The notes under the pieces were generated by a model. The model was not told where the DNA came from. It searched no databases and saw only the letters and a list, made by a program, of their open reading frames with translations. Shown piece after piece: positions 54,393 through 63,181 of a stretch of 64,000 nucleotides of DNA. How positions within the stretch are numbered: the stretch's first letter is position 1; each line of letters opens with the position of its first letter. The stretch comes from Sphingopyxis italica (GTDB lineage: Bacteria > Pseudomonadota > Alphaproteobacteria > Sphingomonadales > Sphingomonadaceae): the NCBI RefSeq assembly GCF_011926545.1, contig NZ_JAATIT010000003.1:310001-374000 (forward strand). Direction: 5' to 3'. A program made the translations under genes and the position numbers.

Positions 54393-55895
54393 ATGACCGA
54401 CGCCCCCGCCCCCCGGATTTCCGCCTCGCCGCTCAAGCTGTTCAACAGCCTGACGCGCAGCCTCGAAATCTTCGAGCCCGTCCACCCCGGCGTTCCTGGC
54501 GATCCGGCTCAGCCGCCGGAGGCGCGCGTCTATTCGTGCGGACCGACGGTCTACAACTACCAGCACATCGGCAATATGCGCGCTTATGTCTTCGCCGACA
54601 CGCTGGGCCGCACCCTGTCGTTCAAGGGTTATGCGCTGCGCCATATCATCAATATCACCGACGTCGGCCATCTGACGTCGGACGCCGATGCGGGCGACGA
54701 CAAAATGGAAAAGGCGGCGGCGCAGCAGGGCAAGACCGCGTGGGACATCGCCGCTTTCTATACCGCCGAATTCAAGCGCGACCTCGATTGGCTCAATGTA
54801 CGCGGTCCCGCGAAGTGGACCGTTGCCACCGACTACGTCCCGCGCATGATCGAATTCGCAAAGCGCATCGCGGACAAGCATTGCTACGAACTCGACAGCG
54901 GGCTGTATTTCGATGTCTCGACCGTCGCCGACTATGGTCGGCTCGCCCGCGCCGTGACCGACGAGGGCGAGGGTCGGATCGAAGAGGTCGATGGCAAGCG
55001 CCACGCCGCCGATTTCGCTATCTGGCGCAAGACTCCGTTGGGCGAGACGCGTCAGATGGAATGGGATTCGCCTTGGGGCCGCGGCGCGCCTGGCTGGCAC
55101 CTCGAATGTTCGGTGATGGGCGAGGCCGAACTCGGCATGCCGTTCGACATCCACACCGGCGGCATCGACCACCGCGAAATCCACCATCCGAACGAGATCG
55201 CCCAGAATCAGGCGTATCGCGACTGCGGCAGCCTCGACTGCGCCGAACATTCGGGGGCGCGGCTGTGGATGCACAATAATTTTCTGATCGACCGCGGCGG
55301 CAAGATGTCGAAGTCGGCGGGCGAGTTTCTTCGACTCCAATTGCTCGTCGACCGTGGCTATCATCCCCTCGCCTACCGGGTGATGTGCTTGCAGGCGCAT
55401 TATCGGTCGGAACTGGAATTTTCGTGGGCAGGTCTCGGCGCCGCACTCACGCGGCTGAAGCGGTTGGTGATGGCTGCCGCGCCGGTGCGCGACGTCGAAG
55501 CGACCGAACCAAGCGACCGCCGCCTCGCCGATCTGCTTGCGAAGTTCGACGCGGCGATGTCCGATGACCTCAACACCGCGGTCGCGCTGACCTTGCTCGA
55601 AGAGGCGGCCGCGTTGAAGAAGATCGACGCGGGTCAGAAGCGGGCGGCGCTCGCGGCGATGGACGCTGTCCTCGGCCTCGAGCTGCTGACGGTCGACCGC
55701 ACCGCCCTGCGCGTCCGCCCCAAAGCCGCAACGATCGCCGAAGACGAAATCGAAGCGATCCTCGTGCGCCGCAAGGACGCTCGCGCCGCGAAGGACTTCG
55801 CCGCCTCCGACGCGCTGCGCGACGAACTCATCGCCGCGGGCGTCGAGGTGATGGACGGCGACCCGCTCGGCTGGGAGTGGCGGCTCGACAACTAG
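54393..55895 (+). CDS. cysS: cysteinyl-tRNA synthetase
   Basis: CysRS charges tRNA-Cys in the cytoplasm. The 500-residue protein has the zinc-binding start YSCGPTVYNYQHIGNMRAY, in which HIGN is the class I HIGH motif. LECSVM and HTGGIDHREIHHPNE provide further zinc ligands, and KMSKSAGEF is the KMSKS loop. A DALR-like helical domain and a short C-terminal anticodon-binding part follow. The ATG at 54393 is preferred; an ATG four codons upstream is in frame. It begins 49 bases after the TpsA stop and is unrelated in function. Confidence 0.97.
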   Translation: MTDAPAPRISASPLKLFNSLTRSLEIFEPVHPGVPGDPAQPPEARVYSCGPTVYNYQHIGNMRAYVFADTLGRTLSFKGYALRHIINITDVGHLTSDADAGDDKMEKAAAQQGKTAWDIAAFYTAEFKRDLDWLNVRGPAKWTVATDYVPRMIEFAKRIADKHCYELDSGLYFDVSTVADYGRLARAVTDEGEGRIEEVDGKRHAADFAIWRKTPLGETRQMEWDSPWGRGAPGWHLECSVMGEAELGMPFDIHTGGIDHREIHHPNEIAQNQAYRDCGSLDCAEHSGARLWMHNNFLIDRGGKMSKSAGEFLRLQLLVDRGYHPLAYRVMCLQAHYRSELEFSWAGLGAALTRLKRLVMAAAPVRDVEATEPSDRRLADLLAKFDAAMSDDLNTAVALTLLEEAAALKKIDAGQKRAALAAMDAVLGLELLTVDRTALRVRPKAATIAEDEIEAILVRRKDARAAKDFAASDALRDELIAAGVEVMDGDPLGWEWRLDN

Positions 55896-55944
55896 CCTCT
55901 CGCCCGCCATGATCGGTTGCAGAATGGAACCGAAGAGAGGCTCA

Positions 55945-56889
55945 ATGTCGAAAACCGTCACCGTCCTGTCGGGCCTGATCCGCCCGCTCGTCGAAAACCG
56001 CCTTCCCGACTGGGTCGAACCGCGCTTCTTCGCGTCGAAGGAAGAGGCGCTCGAACTGGCGCCCCGGGCCGAAATCGGCTGGTTCGACATGTACGACAAA
56101 AAGGACATGGCCGCGGTGATCACCGCCGCGACCGGGCTCAAATGGCTGAACTCGATCTACGCCGGGGTCGACGGCATGCCGCTCGATCTGCTGGCCCAGC
56201 GCGGCACGGTCGTGACCAATGGCGCGGGGATCAACGCGATCACCATCGCCGAATATGTCGTGATGGGCATGCTCACCGTCGCCAAAGGCTATCGCGACGT
56301 CGTCCGCGCGCAGGAGCGCCGCGAATGGCTGATCGATTCGCCGGGCAAGGTCGAGCTGTTCGGGTCGAAGGCGCTGCTGCTCGGATACGGCGCGATCGGC
56401 AAGCTGATCGAGGAAAGGCTGAAGGCGTTCGCGGTCGACGTGACCGTGGTGCGCCGCTCGCCCGGCCCGAACACGCTGACCCCCGACCAGTGGCGCGCGC
56501 AGCTCGGCGATTTCGACTGGGTGATCCTTGCGGTCCCCGCGACTCCCGAAACCGACGGCATGATCGGCGCGGCCGAACTCGCGGCGATGCAGCCGACCGC
56601 GACGCTCATCAACATCGCGCGCGGCAGCGTCGTCGATCAGGATGCGCTCGTCGCCGCGCTCGATACGCAGCAGATCGCGTCGGCCTTCCTCGACGTCACG
56701 ACACCCGAGCCGCTGCCCGAAGATCATCCACTGTGGAGCCTCGACAACGCGCATATCACCATGCACCTGTCGGGCCGCGCGCAGGACAAGATGTTCGTCC
56801 GCTCGGCGCAGCGATTCCTTGAAAATCTCGATCGCTGGAAAAATGGCGAAGCCGTCGAGCCGCGGGTGGATTTGACGTTGGGTTATTAA
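55945..56889 (+). CDS. D-isomer-specific 2-hydroxyacid dehydrogenase family protein
   Basis: A 314-residue NAD(P)-dependent oxidoreductase of the D-2-hydroxyacid dehydrogenase family. The Rossmann motif is LLLGYGAIGKLI. The catalytic arginine is in INIARGSVVD, the glutamate in TTPEPLPEDHPLW, and the histidine in ITMHLSGRAQ, where most relatives have TPH. The N-terminal catalytic half is shorter than in classic members. The ATG at 55945 follows GAGAGG; upstream in-frame starts are less favoured. The substrate is unknown (glyoxylate/hydroxypyruvate or similar). Confidence 0.9.
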   Translation: MSKTVTVLSGLIRPLVENRLPDWVEPRFFASKEEALELAPRAEIGWFDMYDKKDMAAVITAATGLKWLNSIYAGVDGMPLDLLAQRGTVVTNGAGINAITIAEYVVMGMLTVAKGYRDVVRAQERREWLIDSPGKVELFGSKALLLGYGAIGKLIEERLKAFAVDVTVVRRSPGPNTLTPDQWRAQLGDFDWVILAVPATPETDGMIGAAELAAMQPTATLINIARGSVVDQDALVAALDTQQIASAFLDVTTPEPLPEDHPLWSLDNAHITMHLSGRAQDKMFVRSAQRFLENLDRWKNGEAVEPRVDLTLGY

Positions 56890-56910
56890 CGCAACGAGCA
56901 TTTTACATGA

Positions 56911-57000
56911 TCCGTTTGTGCTGAGCTTGTCGAAGCACGGTCCTTTCCTTGACGGCGCCAAAGGCAAGAACGGCCCTTCGACAAGCTCAGGGCGAACGGA
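56911..57000. repeat. imperfect inverted repeat (third intergenic family)
   Basis: Two 30-base arms (56911-56940 and 56971-57000) share the core CTGAGCTTGTCGAAG and its complement. They differ at a few flanking bases and enclose a 30-base loop. This CTTCGACAAGCTCAG sequence is common between sphingomonad genes. The genes on either side converge here, so it may also serve as a transcript end. Confidence 0.88.
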
Positions 57001-57027
57001 TGAGGGTGGCGTTAAACGCGCAATGGT

Positions 57028-57876
57028 TCAGGATGGCCGCTCGGCTTTCAGCTCGCGCACCAGCGGCTGCAGCCGCTCGTCATATTTGGCGAGCATCGTG
57101 TGTGCGCCGGCATGGTCGTAGAAGCTGACGAGTTCACGCCCGTTCCAGCGGTGGAGCGCATAGGCGGGATCCTCGGCGACGATCATCGGGCGGTCGTCGG
57201 GATGATCCTCGTCGATCGGGCGAAGGTCGAGCGACACTTGCGGCGCGGTCGACGAACAGATCGCGATCGTGCGCCCCTCCCACGCCACCGTGACGCTGCG
57301 GTGCAGATGCCCGCAGATCAGCCCGCGCACTTGGCTGTGCCGCCGCACCACGTCGGTGAAGCTCGCGACCCACGGCTCGCCGGGGTCGGTGTTCATCCAT
57401 TCGATTCCGCTTTCGACCGGCGGATGGTGCATCACGATATAGGTCGGCTTGGCCCGGTCCTTCGCCAGCTCGGCGTCGAGCCATGCCGCGCGCCGGTCGC
57501 AGAAAGCGCCGCCGTGGCGCCCTTCCTCGAGCGTGTCGATCGTCACCAGCCGCAGTTCAGGCAGCTCGATCGTGTATTGCACGAAACCGTTGCCGTCGTC
57601 GAAGCCCGTAAAGCGCGTATGGAAATTGGCGCGCAAATCATGGTTGCCGACGCTCGGCCACACCGGAAAGGGACAGCGCGAAAAGGCGGTGACCAGCCGG
57701 CGATAGCTGTCGTCGTCGCCGCGGTCGGTGAGGTCGCCGGTGGCGAGCAACAGGTCGGGCCGGTTCGGGCCCTCGATCAGCACGTCGAGCACCTCGTCGA
57801 GGCGCTTGCGGTTATATTCGGCCGGATTATCCGGATCGAACCCGATATGGATATCGGTGATCTGCGCGATCAGCAT
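57028..57876 (-). CDS. CpdA-like cyclic nucleotide phosphodiesterase (metallophosphoesterase)
   Basis: A 282-residue calcineurin-like phosphoesterase. The five metal motifs are in order: ITDIHIG (DxH), ATGDLTDRGD, GNHDLR, VMHHPP and GHLHRSVTV. The layout matches E. coli CpdA, which hydrolyses cAMP. It is on the same strand as and 43 bp after the FHA-decaheme gene, so it is probably the last gene of that operon. The first gene of that operon encodes two cyclic-nucleotide-binding domains, which supports cAMP or a related cyclic nucleotide as the substrate. Phospholipid-type substrates remain possible. Confidence 0.9.
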   Translation of the reverse strand: MLIAQITDIHIGFDPDNPAEYNRKRLDEVLDVLIEGPNRPDLLLATGDLTDRGDDDSYRRLVTAFSRCPFPVWPSVGNHDLRANFHTRFTGFDDGNGFVQYTIELPELRLVTIDTLEEGRHGGAFCDRRAAWLDAELAKDRAKPTYIVMHHPPVESGIEWMNTDPGEPWVASFTDVVRRHSQVRGLICGHLHRSVTVAWEGRTIAICSSTAPQVSLDLRPIDEDHPDDRPMIVAEDPAYALHRWNGRELVSFYDHAGAHTMLAKYDERLQPLVRELKAERPS

Positions 57877-57919
57877 ATCCGTCCCCTGCTCCCGCCGGTC
57901 TGGTCCGGCGACCCAAAAC

Positions 57920-59854
57920 CTATCCGCCCCGCCTTGCCCCGTGCAAGGAAGGTGTGCGCCACGTCACATCATAAAGCCCCCGCGCGCCCGAACCTGTGAT
58001 CGCGCTCACACCTCCGATAGCCCATAGGCGTTTATTTGTGATTGCCGCGCTGTTAACCTTCCGCTGACGCTTGGGCATCCATGGTTTGCCGCCGTCCGAA
58101 TGATATTCGTGGCACATCGCGCACGGCGATTCGGTCGCGGTTTCGACCTTCACCAGCCGCGCGCCGCCCTCACCGACATGGCAATCGCGGCACTGGCGCA
58201 GCCCCGGCACCAGCAGGTCGGTCGACGCCTTGGAAGCGGGCGCGGCAACATGGCAGTCGGCGCAGGCCGTTTCGCGGTGCGCATCATGGTCGAACCAGCC
58301 CTTTTGCAGATAGCGCGACGTCTGGCTCACCGCCGCCACGCGCCATCCGTTCCCCGTCTTCGGCGCGAGGATCGTGTGGCACTCATAGCAGGCGCCGCCC
58401 TTCGAAAAGACCGCGCGCACCGCATCCTGCGCGCGGCTCGGCCGCACCGCGACTTCGTTGAAATAGATGTTGTAGACCTGCCCCTCGGCATAGGCGCCCG
58501 GCCGCCGCCGCTGCATCCCGCCGAGTTGCAGCGGCCGCGACGGCGGGGTCGAGCGGTAATAAGCGGTGAGATCGGCGACGACCTGGTCGGGCTCGCCGTG
58601 GCGCAGCGTCCGCGTCACCCCGCCGACCGTCTCGAAGGCGAGGCTGTGGCACATCGCGCAGTCGCGCTCCATCTCGACCGGCTTGACGCGCACTCCGTCG
58701 GCCTCGACGCGGTGACAATTCGCGCATTCGAGCTTCTTGCCGAAATCGTAACGGCCGCGGAAGCTCGCCGCCATGCGCGCGACGCCGCCGGTCGCCCGCA
58801 GGTGCGTGTCGTGCGGGAATTTAAGGCCGTTGTAATCGACCGTCCCCTTGGCCAGCGTCGTGCGCACCAGCTTCGCGCCGGGCGCCAAGCGCACGAGCGG
58901 GCGGAACTCGGGATGGCTCGTGCCGAAATCGGCCGCGTCGGCGAGCGTCGTCGGATGCCTCGCGGCCTTCAGCCGCCCCTGCATCCCGTCATGGCAGTCG
59001 GCGCAGAACTTCTGCGGCGTCGCCGCCATCGGCCCCGCGCCCTCATGCTCGGTATGGCACTCGACGCAGCGCCCCTGCGGCTTGTTGAAGGTCTTGGCGA
59101 AGCCGGCGAGAATCTTTTCGCCCGCCCCCGGCGGATGCCGCGCGGCGAGCAGCATCGCGGCCGGCGCATTCGCGTGCGCCATGCTCATCGCCTTGTGCTC
59201 GCCGGTATGACATCCGACGCACGCCTTGTCGGTCACCGCGACGAACGGTTCGACGTGGCACGACTGGCAATCCTTCTTCAGGCTGGCGTGCGCGCTCGAC
59301 AGCGGGCCCGACAGCCACGCGCTGTCGGCATGATAGCCGTCGGGGCGCTCGTTCACTTGCCGGTAGCTGTACCAGGCCCAGATCGGCCCGAACAGGAAGG
59401 CGAGCAGCATCAACAGCCCGAACGCCCACGCCGCCATGCGCTTGCCGGGCATCACCCCGGCGAGCGAAAAGGCCTTGGCCTCGTCGACGTCCTTCGACGA
59501 TTGCGACAATTCGTCGATTCGCTCGACGAGCAGGATGATCTTCTCCTCCTCGCGCGCGATCGTCAGCCGGTGGCCGCCGAAGCGCAGCTCGGCGCCGGCG
59601 GCACTGTCGATGTCGGCGACATCGACGTTGCGGCCGTTGAAATCGAAGCCGAGCCCTTCCAGCGCCGCGACGCGCACAGTGCGCCCATCGGCGCTGCTGA
59701 TCGTCGCGTGATGCGGATTCACCGCCAGATCGGCGATATGGATCGTGTTGCCGGCGTCGCGGCCGAGCGTGATCGTATCGCCCGGCAGCGTCTGGTCGCG
59801 GACGATCTGCTTGCCCGTCTTGGTCGTCGAGATGCGACGCAGGATGAAGCTCAT
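57920..59854 (-). CDS. FHA domain - membrane helix - decaheme cytochrome c fusion
   Basis: A 644-residue fusion. Residues about 22-100 form an FHA domain (ITLGRDAGNTIHI, with the conserved GR and a later NPHHA), which normally binds phosphothreonine. Residues 139-163 form one membrane helix (AAWAFGLLMLLAFLFGPIWAW). From residue 196 on there are ten CxxCH heme sites: CQSCH, CVGCH, CVECH, CADCH, CANCH, CAMCH, CYECH, CADCH, CRDCH and CAMCH. Additional histidines can serve as distal ligands. The hemes must face the periplasm, so FHA lies in the cytoplasm. It starts 10 bases after the upstream b-type protein gene. Confidence 0.93.
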   Translation of the reverse strand: MSFILRRISTTKTGKQIVRDQTLPGDTITLGRDAGNTIHIADLAVNPHHATISSADGRTVRVAALEGLGFDFNGRNVDVADIDSAAGAELRFGGHRLTIAREEEKIILLVERIDELSQSSKDVDEAKAFSLAGVMPGKRMAAWAFGLLMLLAFLFGPIWAWYSYRQVNERPDGYHADSAWLSGPLSSAHASLKKDCQSCHVEPFVAVTDKACVGCHTGEHKAMSMAHANAPAAMLLAARHPPGAGEKILAGFAKTFNKPQGRCVECHTEHEGAGPMAATPQKFCADCHDGMQGRLKAARHPTTLADAADFGTSHPEFRPLVRLAPGAKLVRTTLAKGTVDYNGLKFPHDTHLRATGGVARMAASFRGRYDFGKKLECANCHRVEADGVRVKPVEMERDCAMCHSLAFETVGGVTRTLRHGEPDQVVADLTAYYRSTPPSRPLQLGGMQRRRPGAYAEGQVYNIYFNEVAVRPSRAQDAVRAVFSKGGACYECHTILAPKTGNGWRVAAVSQTSRYLQKGWFDHDAHRETACADCHVAAPASKASTDLLVPGLRQCRDCHVGEGGARLVKVETATESPCAMCHEYHSDGGKPWMPKRQRKVNSAAITNKRLWAIGGVSAITGSGARGLYDVTWRTPSLHGARRGG

Positions 59855-59864
59855 CTTCCCCGCC

Positions 59865-60746
59865 TCACCAATAGAAAAAGACGCTGATGATGTGCGCCGA
59901 CAGCGCCGCGATCAGAGCAAAGGTCAGCGGCACATGCGCATAGAGCCAGATTTCGAGCAGCCCGCGGATGCGCAGATGCTTGCGCAGCCGCGCAAGCGCC
60001 GCCTCCTTCTGCTTGAGCAGTCCGACGACCTTCTCGCGCGCCGCGGCATCGCTGCTGCGGGGCAGGCTGAGTGCGCGCAGCGCCGCCGCCGTGGCACAGT
60101 TCGGATAGCGCCCGCGAAGCCGCGCGACGATCCCACCCGCGAACGGATCTTCGTCCAGCGCCGCAAGCACCGGTGCCGTATCTTCGGGCGTCAGCGGCTG
60201 CGCCGCGCTGTGCAGCTGCCGGTCGAAGGCGCGGATCGCCTCAAGCATCTGCATCTGCGTCATCTGCTCGCGATTGTTCGACAGCGCCTGCGGCAATGTC
60301 GCATAGACGATGATGCCGTAAAGCCCCGACAGGATCACCAGCATCATCAGCGCCCACGCCAGCGTGTGGACGTTCCAGCCGAGCTGGAAGCCCGTGTGCC
60401 AAGTGCCGATCACGATCAGGCTGAGCCCCAGATAGACATGCGCCGAGGTCCACGCTTTCAGCGACCAGTGGTCGCTCGTCATCTTGCGCTTGCGATAGCC
60501 GAGTGCAGTGAGCCAGAGGATCAGGAGCGCGCCGATCGTGCCGAGCGTATAGCCGTACCAGCTACCGCCATTATGCCGCGGCGTCACGTCGACCAACGCA
60601 TAGGACAGGATGATGAGCAGGCACAGCCCGCCGGAAATCTTGGCCCAGCGGAAACCCGCATAGCGCAGGAAACCCTCGTGCCGCCGCTCGCGAACACGCT
60701 CGGTCTGGGTCGCCTTGCTGCGACGCCGCCGGAAAAGCGTCGCCAT
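59865..60746 (-). CDS. diheme cytochrome b-like membrane protein
   Basis: A 293-residue membrane protein with four N-terminal helices (about residues 36-152), a soluble helical insert (about 155-260) and one C-terminal helix. His103/His117 in helix 3 and His271/His285 in helix 5 are each spaced H-x13-H, the arrangement that ligates two hemes b in cytochrome b. The start ATG shares one base with the stop of the upstream flavoprotein gene. It is expected to pass electrons across the membrane between the cytosolic iron-sulfur protein and the periplasmic hemes. No close named family was recognised. Confidence 0.8.
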   Translation of the reverse strand: MATLFRRRRSKATQTERVRERRHEGFLRYAGFRWAKISGGLCLLIILSYALVDVTPRHNGGSWYGYTLGTIGALLILWLTALGYRKRKMTSDHWSLKAWTSAHVYLGLSLIVIGTWHTGFQLGWNVHTLAWALMMLVILSGLYGIIVYATLPQALSNNREQMTQMQMLEAIRAFDRQLHSAAQPLTPEDTAPVLAALDEDPFAGGIVARLRGRYPNCATAAALRALSLPRSSDAAAREKVVGLLKQKEAALARLRKHLRIRGLLEIWLYAHVPLTFALIAALSAHIISVFFYW

Positions 60747-63181
60747 CAGTCGGTGTCCTCGTCGAGCCGCGCGATCGACAGAAATTCCTCGGGCGAGACG
60801 CGGATCGCGGCGCCGGTCGGACAGGCGCGGACGCACGCGGGGCCACCCGAAATGCCTTTGCACATGTCGCACTTCACCGCGATTTTCTTGGGCTTTTCGT
60901 CGCCCAATTTTTTCTTGGTCCATTTGGGTGAAGGCTCGCCCGGACCGGGGCCGAAACCCGTAAGCAGCCAGCGCAGCAAGCTCGGCTTCTCGGGCGGCGC
61001 AGCCTCCATGCGAATCACGCCATAAGGACAGTTGCGCATGCAGTTGCCGCAACCGATGCAGCCCGGCTCCATGAACACTTCGCCATCGGGGCCGCGGTGG
61101 ATCACGTTCGGGGGGCAGTCCGCCATACAATGCGGATGCTCGCAGTGGCGGCAGCTCGTCGGAACGTGCAGATGGGCAAAGGTCTTCCCCGCCTCGCGGT
61201 CGAGCCGCGACAGGCCTTCATGGCTGTCGGCGCACGCCTTTTCGCAATTGTCGCAGCCGACGCACAGATTCTCGTCGATCAGCAGCGCGTCGGTCGCCTC
61301 GCCCAGCCCCTCCTTCATGATGAAGCTCGCGGTGTCCGAATAAAGATCGACCGCGCTCGAATAGCTGGCCTTGCGCGATTCGATAAAGCTGTTCATCGCC
61401 GCGCGCTCGGCGACCGCGGCTTCGGTCGCCTCGCGCACCTGCGGACGCGCGGCGAGCATCTTGCGGAAGCTTTCGCCGGTCAGCTTGATCAGCTCGGCGC
61501 CGACCGCGGCCTTGACCGTGGCGTTGCGAGGATGCCCGCTCAGCACACCCATTTCGCCGAAAAAACTGCCTGCGGGAAGGTAGCGGAGAAAGATCGGCTT
61601 GCCGCCAATATCCTTCTCGACGATCATCGACCCCGACCGGATGACATAGACATCGTCGCCCTGTTCGCCTTCGGTCAGCACCACCTTGCCCGCAGGAACG
61701 CGCTCGACCTCGGCGGTATCGACGACGGGGCCGAGGTCCTCCACCGTCAGCCCGCCCTTGAAGATCTGGAGCAATTGCCGTTCGAGCGAGATGCGGTTGA
61801 TCGCGCGCTTGGCGCCCGGAACCGATGCCATCAGCTTCAGCGCCGCGGTGCGCGACACTTCGACGAATATGCCGTCCGCACCCGCGCGGATCGTCGCGCC
61901 GCGTTTGCGGCCCGATATCAGCCCGACCTCGCCGAAGATCGATCCCTGCTCGATCGGCACCACAATGCCGGGGCCGACCTCGACCTCGGCAAAACCGTCG
62001 GCGATCGCAAAGAGCGACGACCCCGGATCGCCCTTTTCGAACACGACATCGCCCTCGCGATAAAAGGCGACCTTCGAATCGAGCATGAACTCGCGCATCT
62101 GCAGCGGCGACACATCGGCGAAGATGCTGACGCGCGTGCGCAGATATTCGAGCCATTCGCTGACCGGTTTCTGCTGCGGCAGATCCTCGAAAATCGCTGC
62201 CAGGTCCTTCTCGTCCGCCGGAGTCAGCCCCGCATTGCCATTGATGAACTCGACGACGTCATAGCCCTGGTTCATGCAATGCTTGATCAGCGGATAACCC
62301 GCGAGCGCGCCGATCACGAAGATGCCCGGGACGGTCGATTCAAAGGTCGGCGACAGTTTGGGAAAGGCCTCGCGGTCAGGGCCTGTGAATTCGATCCCCA
62401 TCGATTCGACGAAGCCGCGCGGCGCGACCGACCCCAGCCGCGCGACGATGACGTCGCACGCGATCTTCTCGTCGCCGTTCGGGGTTTCGAGCGTCAGCCA
62501 GCCGGGCTCGACCTTCTTCGGCTGCGTCTCGGTGCGGATCGACATGAAGCCATTCTCGCCCGCCTCCATCATGTCGGAGACATTCTTCGCCTTGGCGCGC
62601 GCGAAATCCTTCGACCGATTGAGGATCGTCACCCTGTTTTCGAGCGCCTCCTCGGCGACGCCGAGCGCATTCTCGATCCCCGCGTCGCCCGATCCGACGA
62701 CGGTGATATGCCTGTCCTTGAAATCCTCGGGATCGTCGACCTGATAGATGATGTGCGGCAGGTCATATCCTTCGCAGCGCAGCCGGTTCGGATTGCCCTG
62801 CGTGCCGATCGCCAGCACGATATTCTCGGCGTGAAAGATGTCGCCCTTGGCGGTCTTGATCACGAACGCGCCCTTCTGGCCCGTCACTTCGGTAACATCG
62901 GTGTAATGGGCGACATTCACCTTGTTGTTCGCGGCATCCTCGTCCCAATTGCCAAGGATAGATTCGCGCGCGCCCTCGGCAAAGCGGCAGTCGGACCGGA
63001 GGTCGAGCCGCTCGGGCGTCGCGAGCACGCGCTTGCCCTTCTGATATTTGAAGATGGTGTCCGACAGATGGTCGGTCTTTTCGAGCAGGATATGGCTGAG
63101 CCCGAGTTGGCCGGCGCGCGATGCGGCGCTGAGGCCCGCGGGCCCCGAACCGATAATCGCGACTTTGACCGCCTCGCTCAT
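60746..63181 (-). CDS. fused NAD(P)/FAD oxidoreductase - two cyclic-nucleotide-binding domains - four [4Fe-4S] ferredoxin
   Basis: An 811-residue cytoplasmic fusion. Residues 1-320 form a thioredoxin-reductase-like flavoprotein: FAD motif GSGPAG (11-16), NAD(P) motif VVGSGDAG (161-168) and FVIGALAG near 288. The redox CxxC pair of true thioredoxin reductase is absent. Two cyclic-nucleotide-binding domains follow, with phosphate cassettes FGEVGLISGRKRGAT (about 416) and FGEMGVLSGHPRNAT (about 541), both keeping Glu and Arg. The C-terminus has 16 cysteines in four clusters (640-650, 677-689, 708-718, 771-787), as in DmsB/NrfC. ATG at 63181 chosen; an extension of 35 codons upstream lacks similarity. 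Confidence 0.92.
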   Translation of the reverse strand: MSEAVKVAIIGSGPAGLSAASRAGQLGLSHILLEKTDHLSDTIFKYQKGKRVLATPERLDLRSDCRFAEGARESILGNWDEDAANNKVNVAHYTDVTEVTGQKGAFVIKTAKGDIFHAENIVLAIGTQGNPNRLRCEGYDLPHIIYQVDDPEDFKDRHITVVGSGDAGIENALGVAEEALENRVTILNRSKDFARAKAKNVSDMMEAGENGFMSIRTETQPKKVEPGWLTLETPNGDEKIACDVIVARLGSVAPRGFVESMGIEFTGPDREAFPKLSPTFESTVPGIFVIGALAGYPLIKHCMNQGYDVVEFINGNAGLTPADEKDLAAIFEDLPQQKPVSEWLEYLRTRVSIFADVSPLQMREFMLDSKVAFYREGDVVFEKGDPGSSLFAIADGFAEVEVGPGIVVPIEQGSIFGEVGLISGRKRGATIRAGADGIFVEVSRTAALKLMASVPGAKRAINRISLERQLLQIFKGGLTVEDLGPVVDTAEVERVPAGKVVLTEGEQGDDVYVIRSGSMIVEKDIGGKPIFLRYLPAGSFFGEMGVLSGHPRNATVKAAVGAELIKLTGESFRKMLAARPQVREATEAAVAERAAMNSFIESRKASYSSAVDLYSDTASFIMKEGLGEATDALLIDENLCVGCDNCEKACADSHEGLSRLDREAGKTFAHLHVPTSCRHCEHPHCMADCPPNVIHRGPDGEVFMEPGCIGCGNCMRNCPYGVIRMEAAPPEKPSLLRWLLTGFGPGPGEPSPKWTKKKLGDEKPKKIAVKCDMCKGISGGPACVRACPTGAAIRVSPEEFLSIARLDEDTD

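Noticed and set aside
48233..54445. Two very long open frames (over 1,000 codons each) on the minus strand opposite the exoprotein gene
   Set aside because: Their translations are Arg/Asp-rich mirror images of a glycine- and serine-rich repeat gene, with no domain or ribosome binding site. High GC content keeps the antisense frames open.
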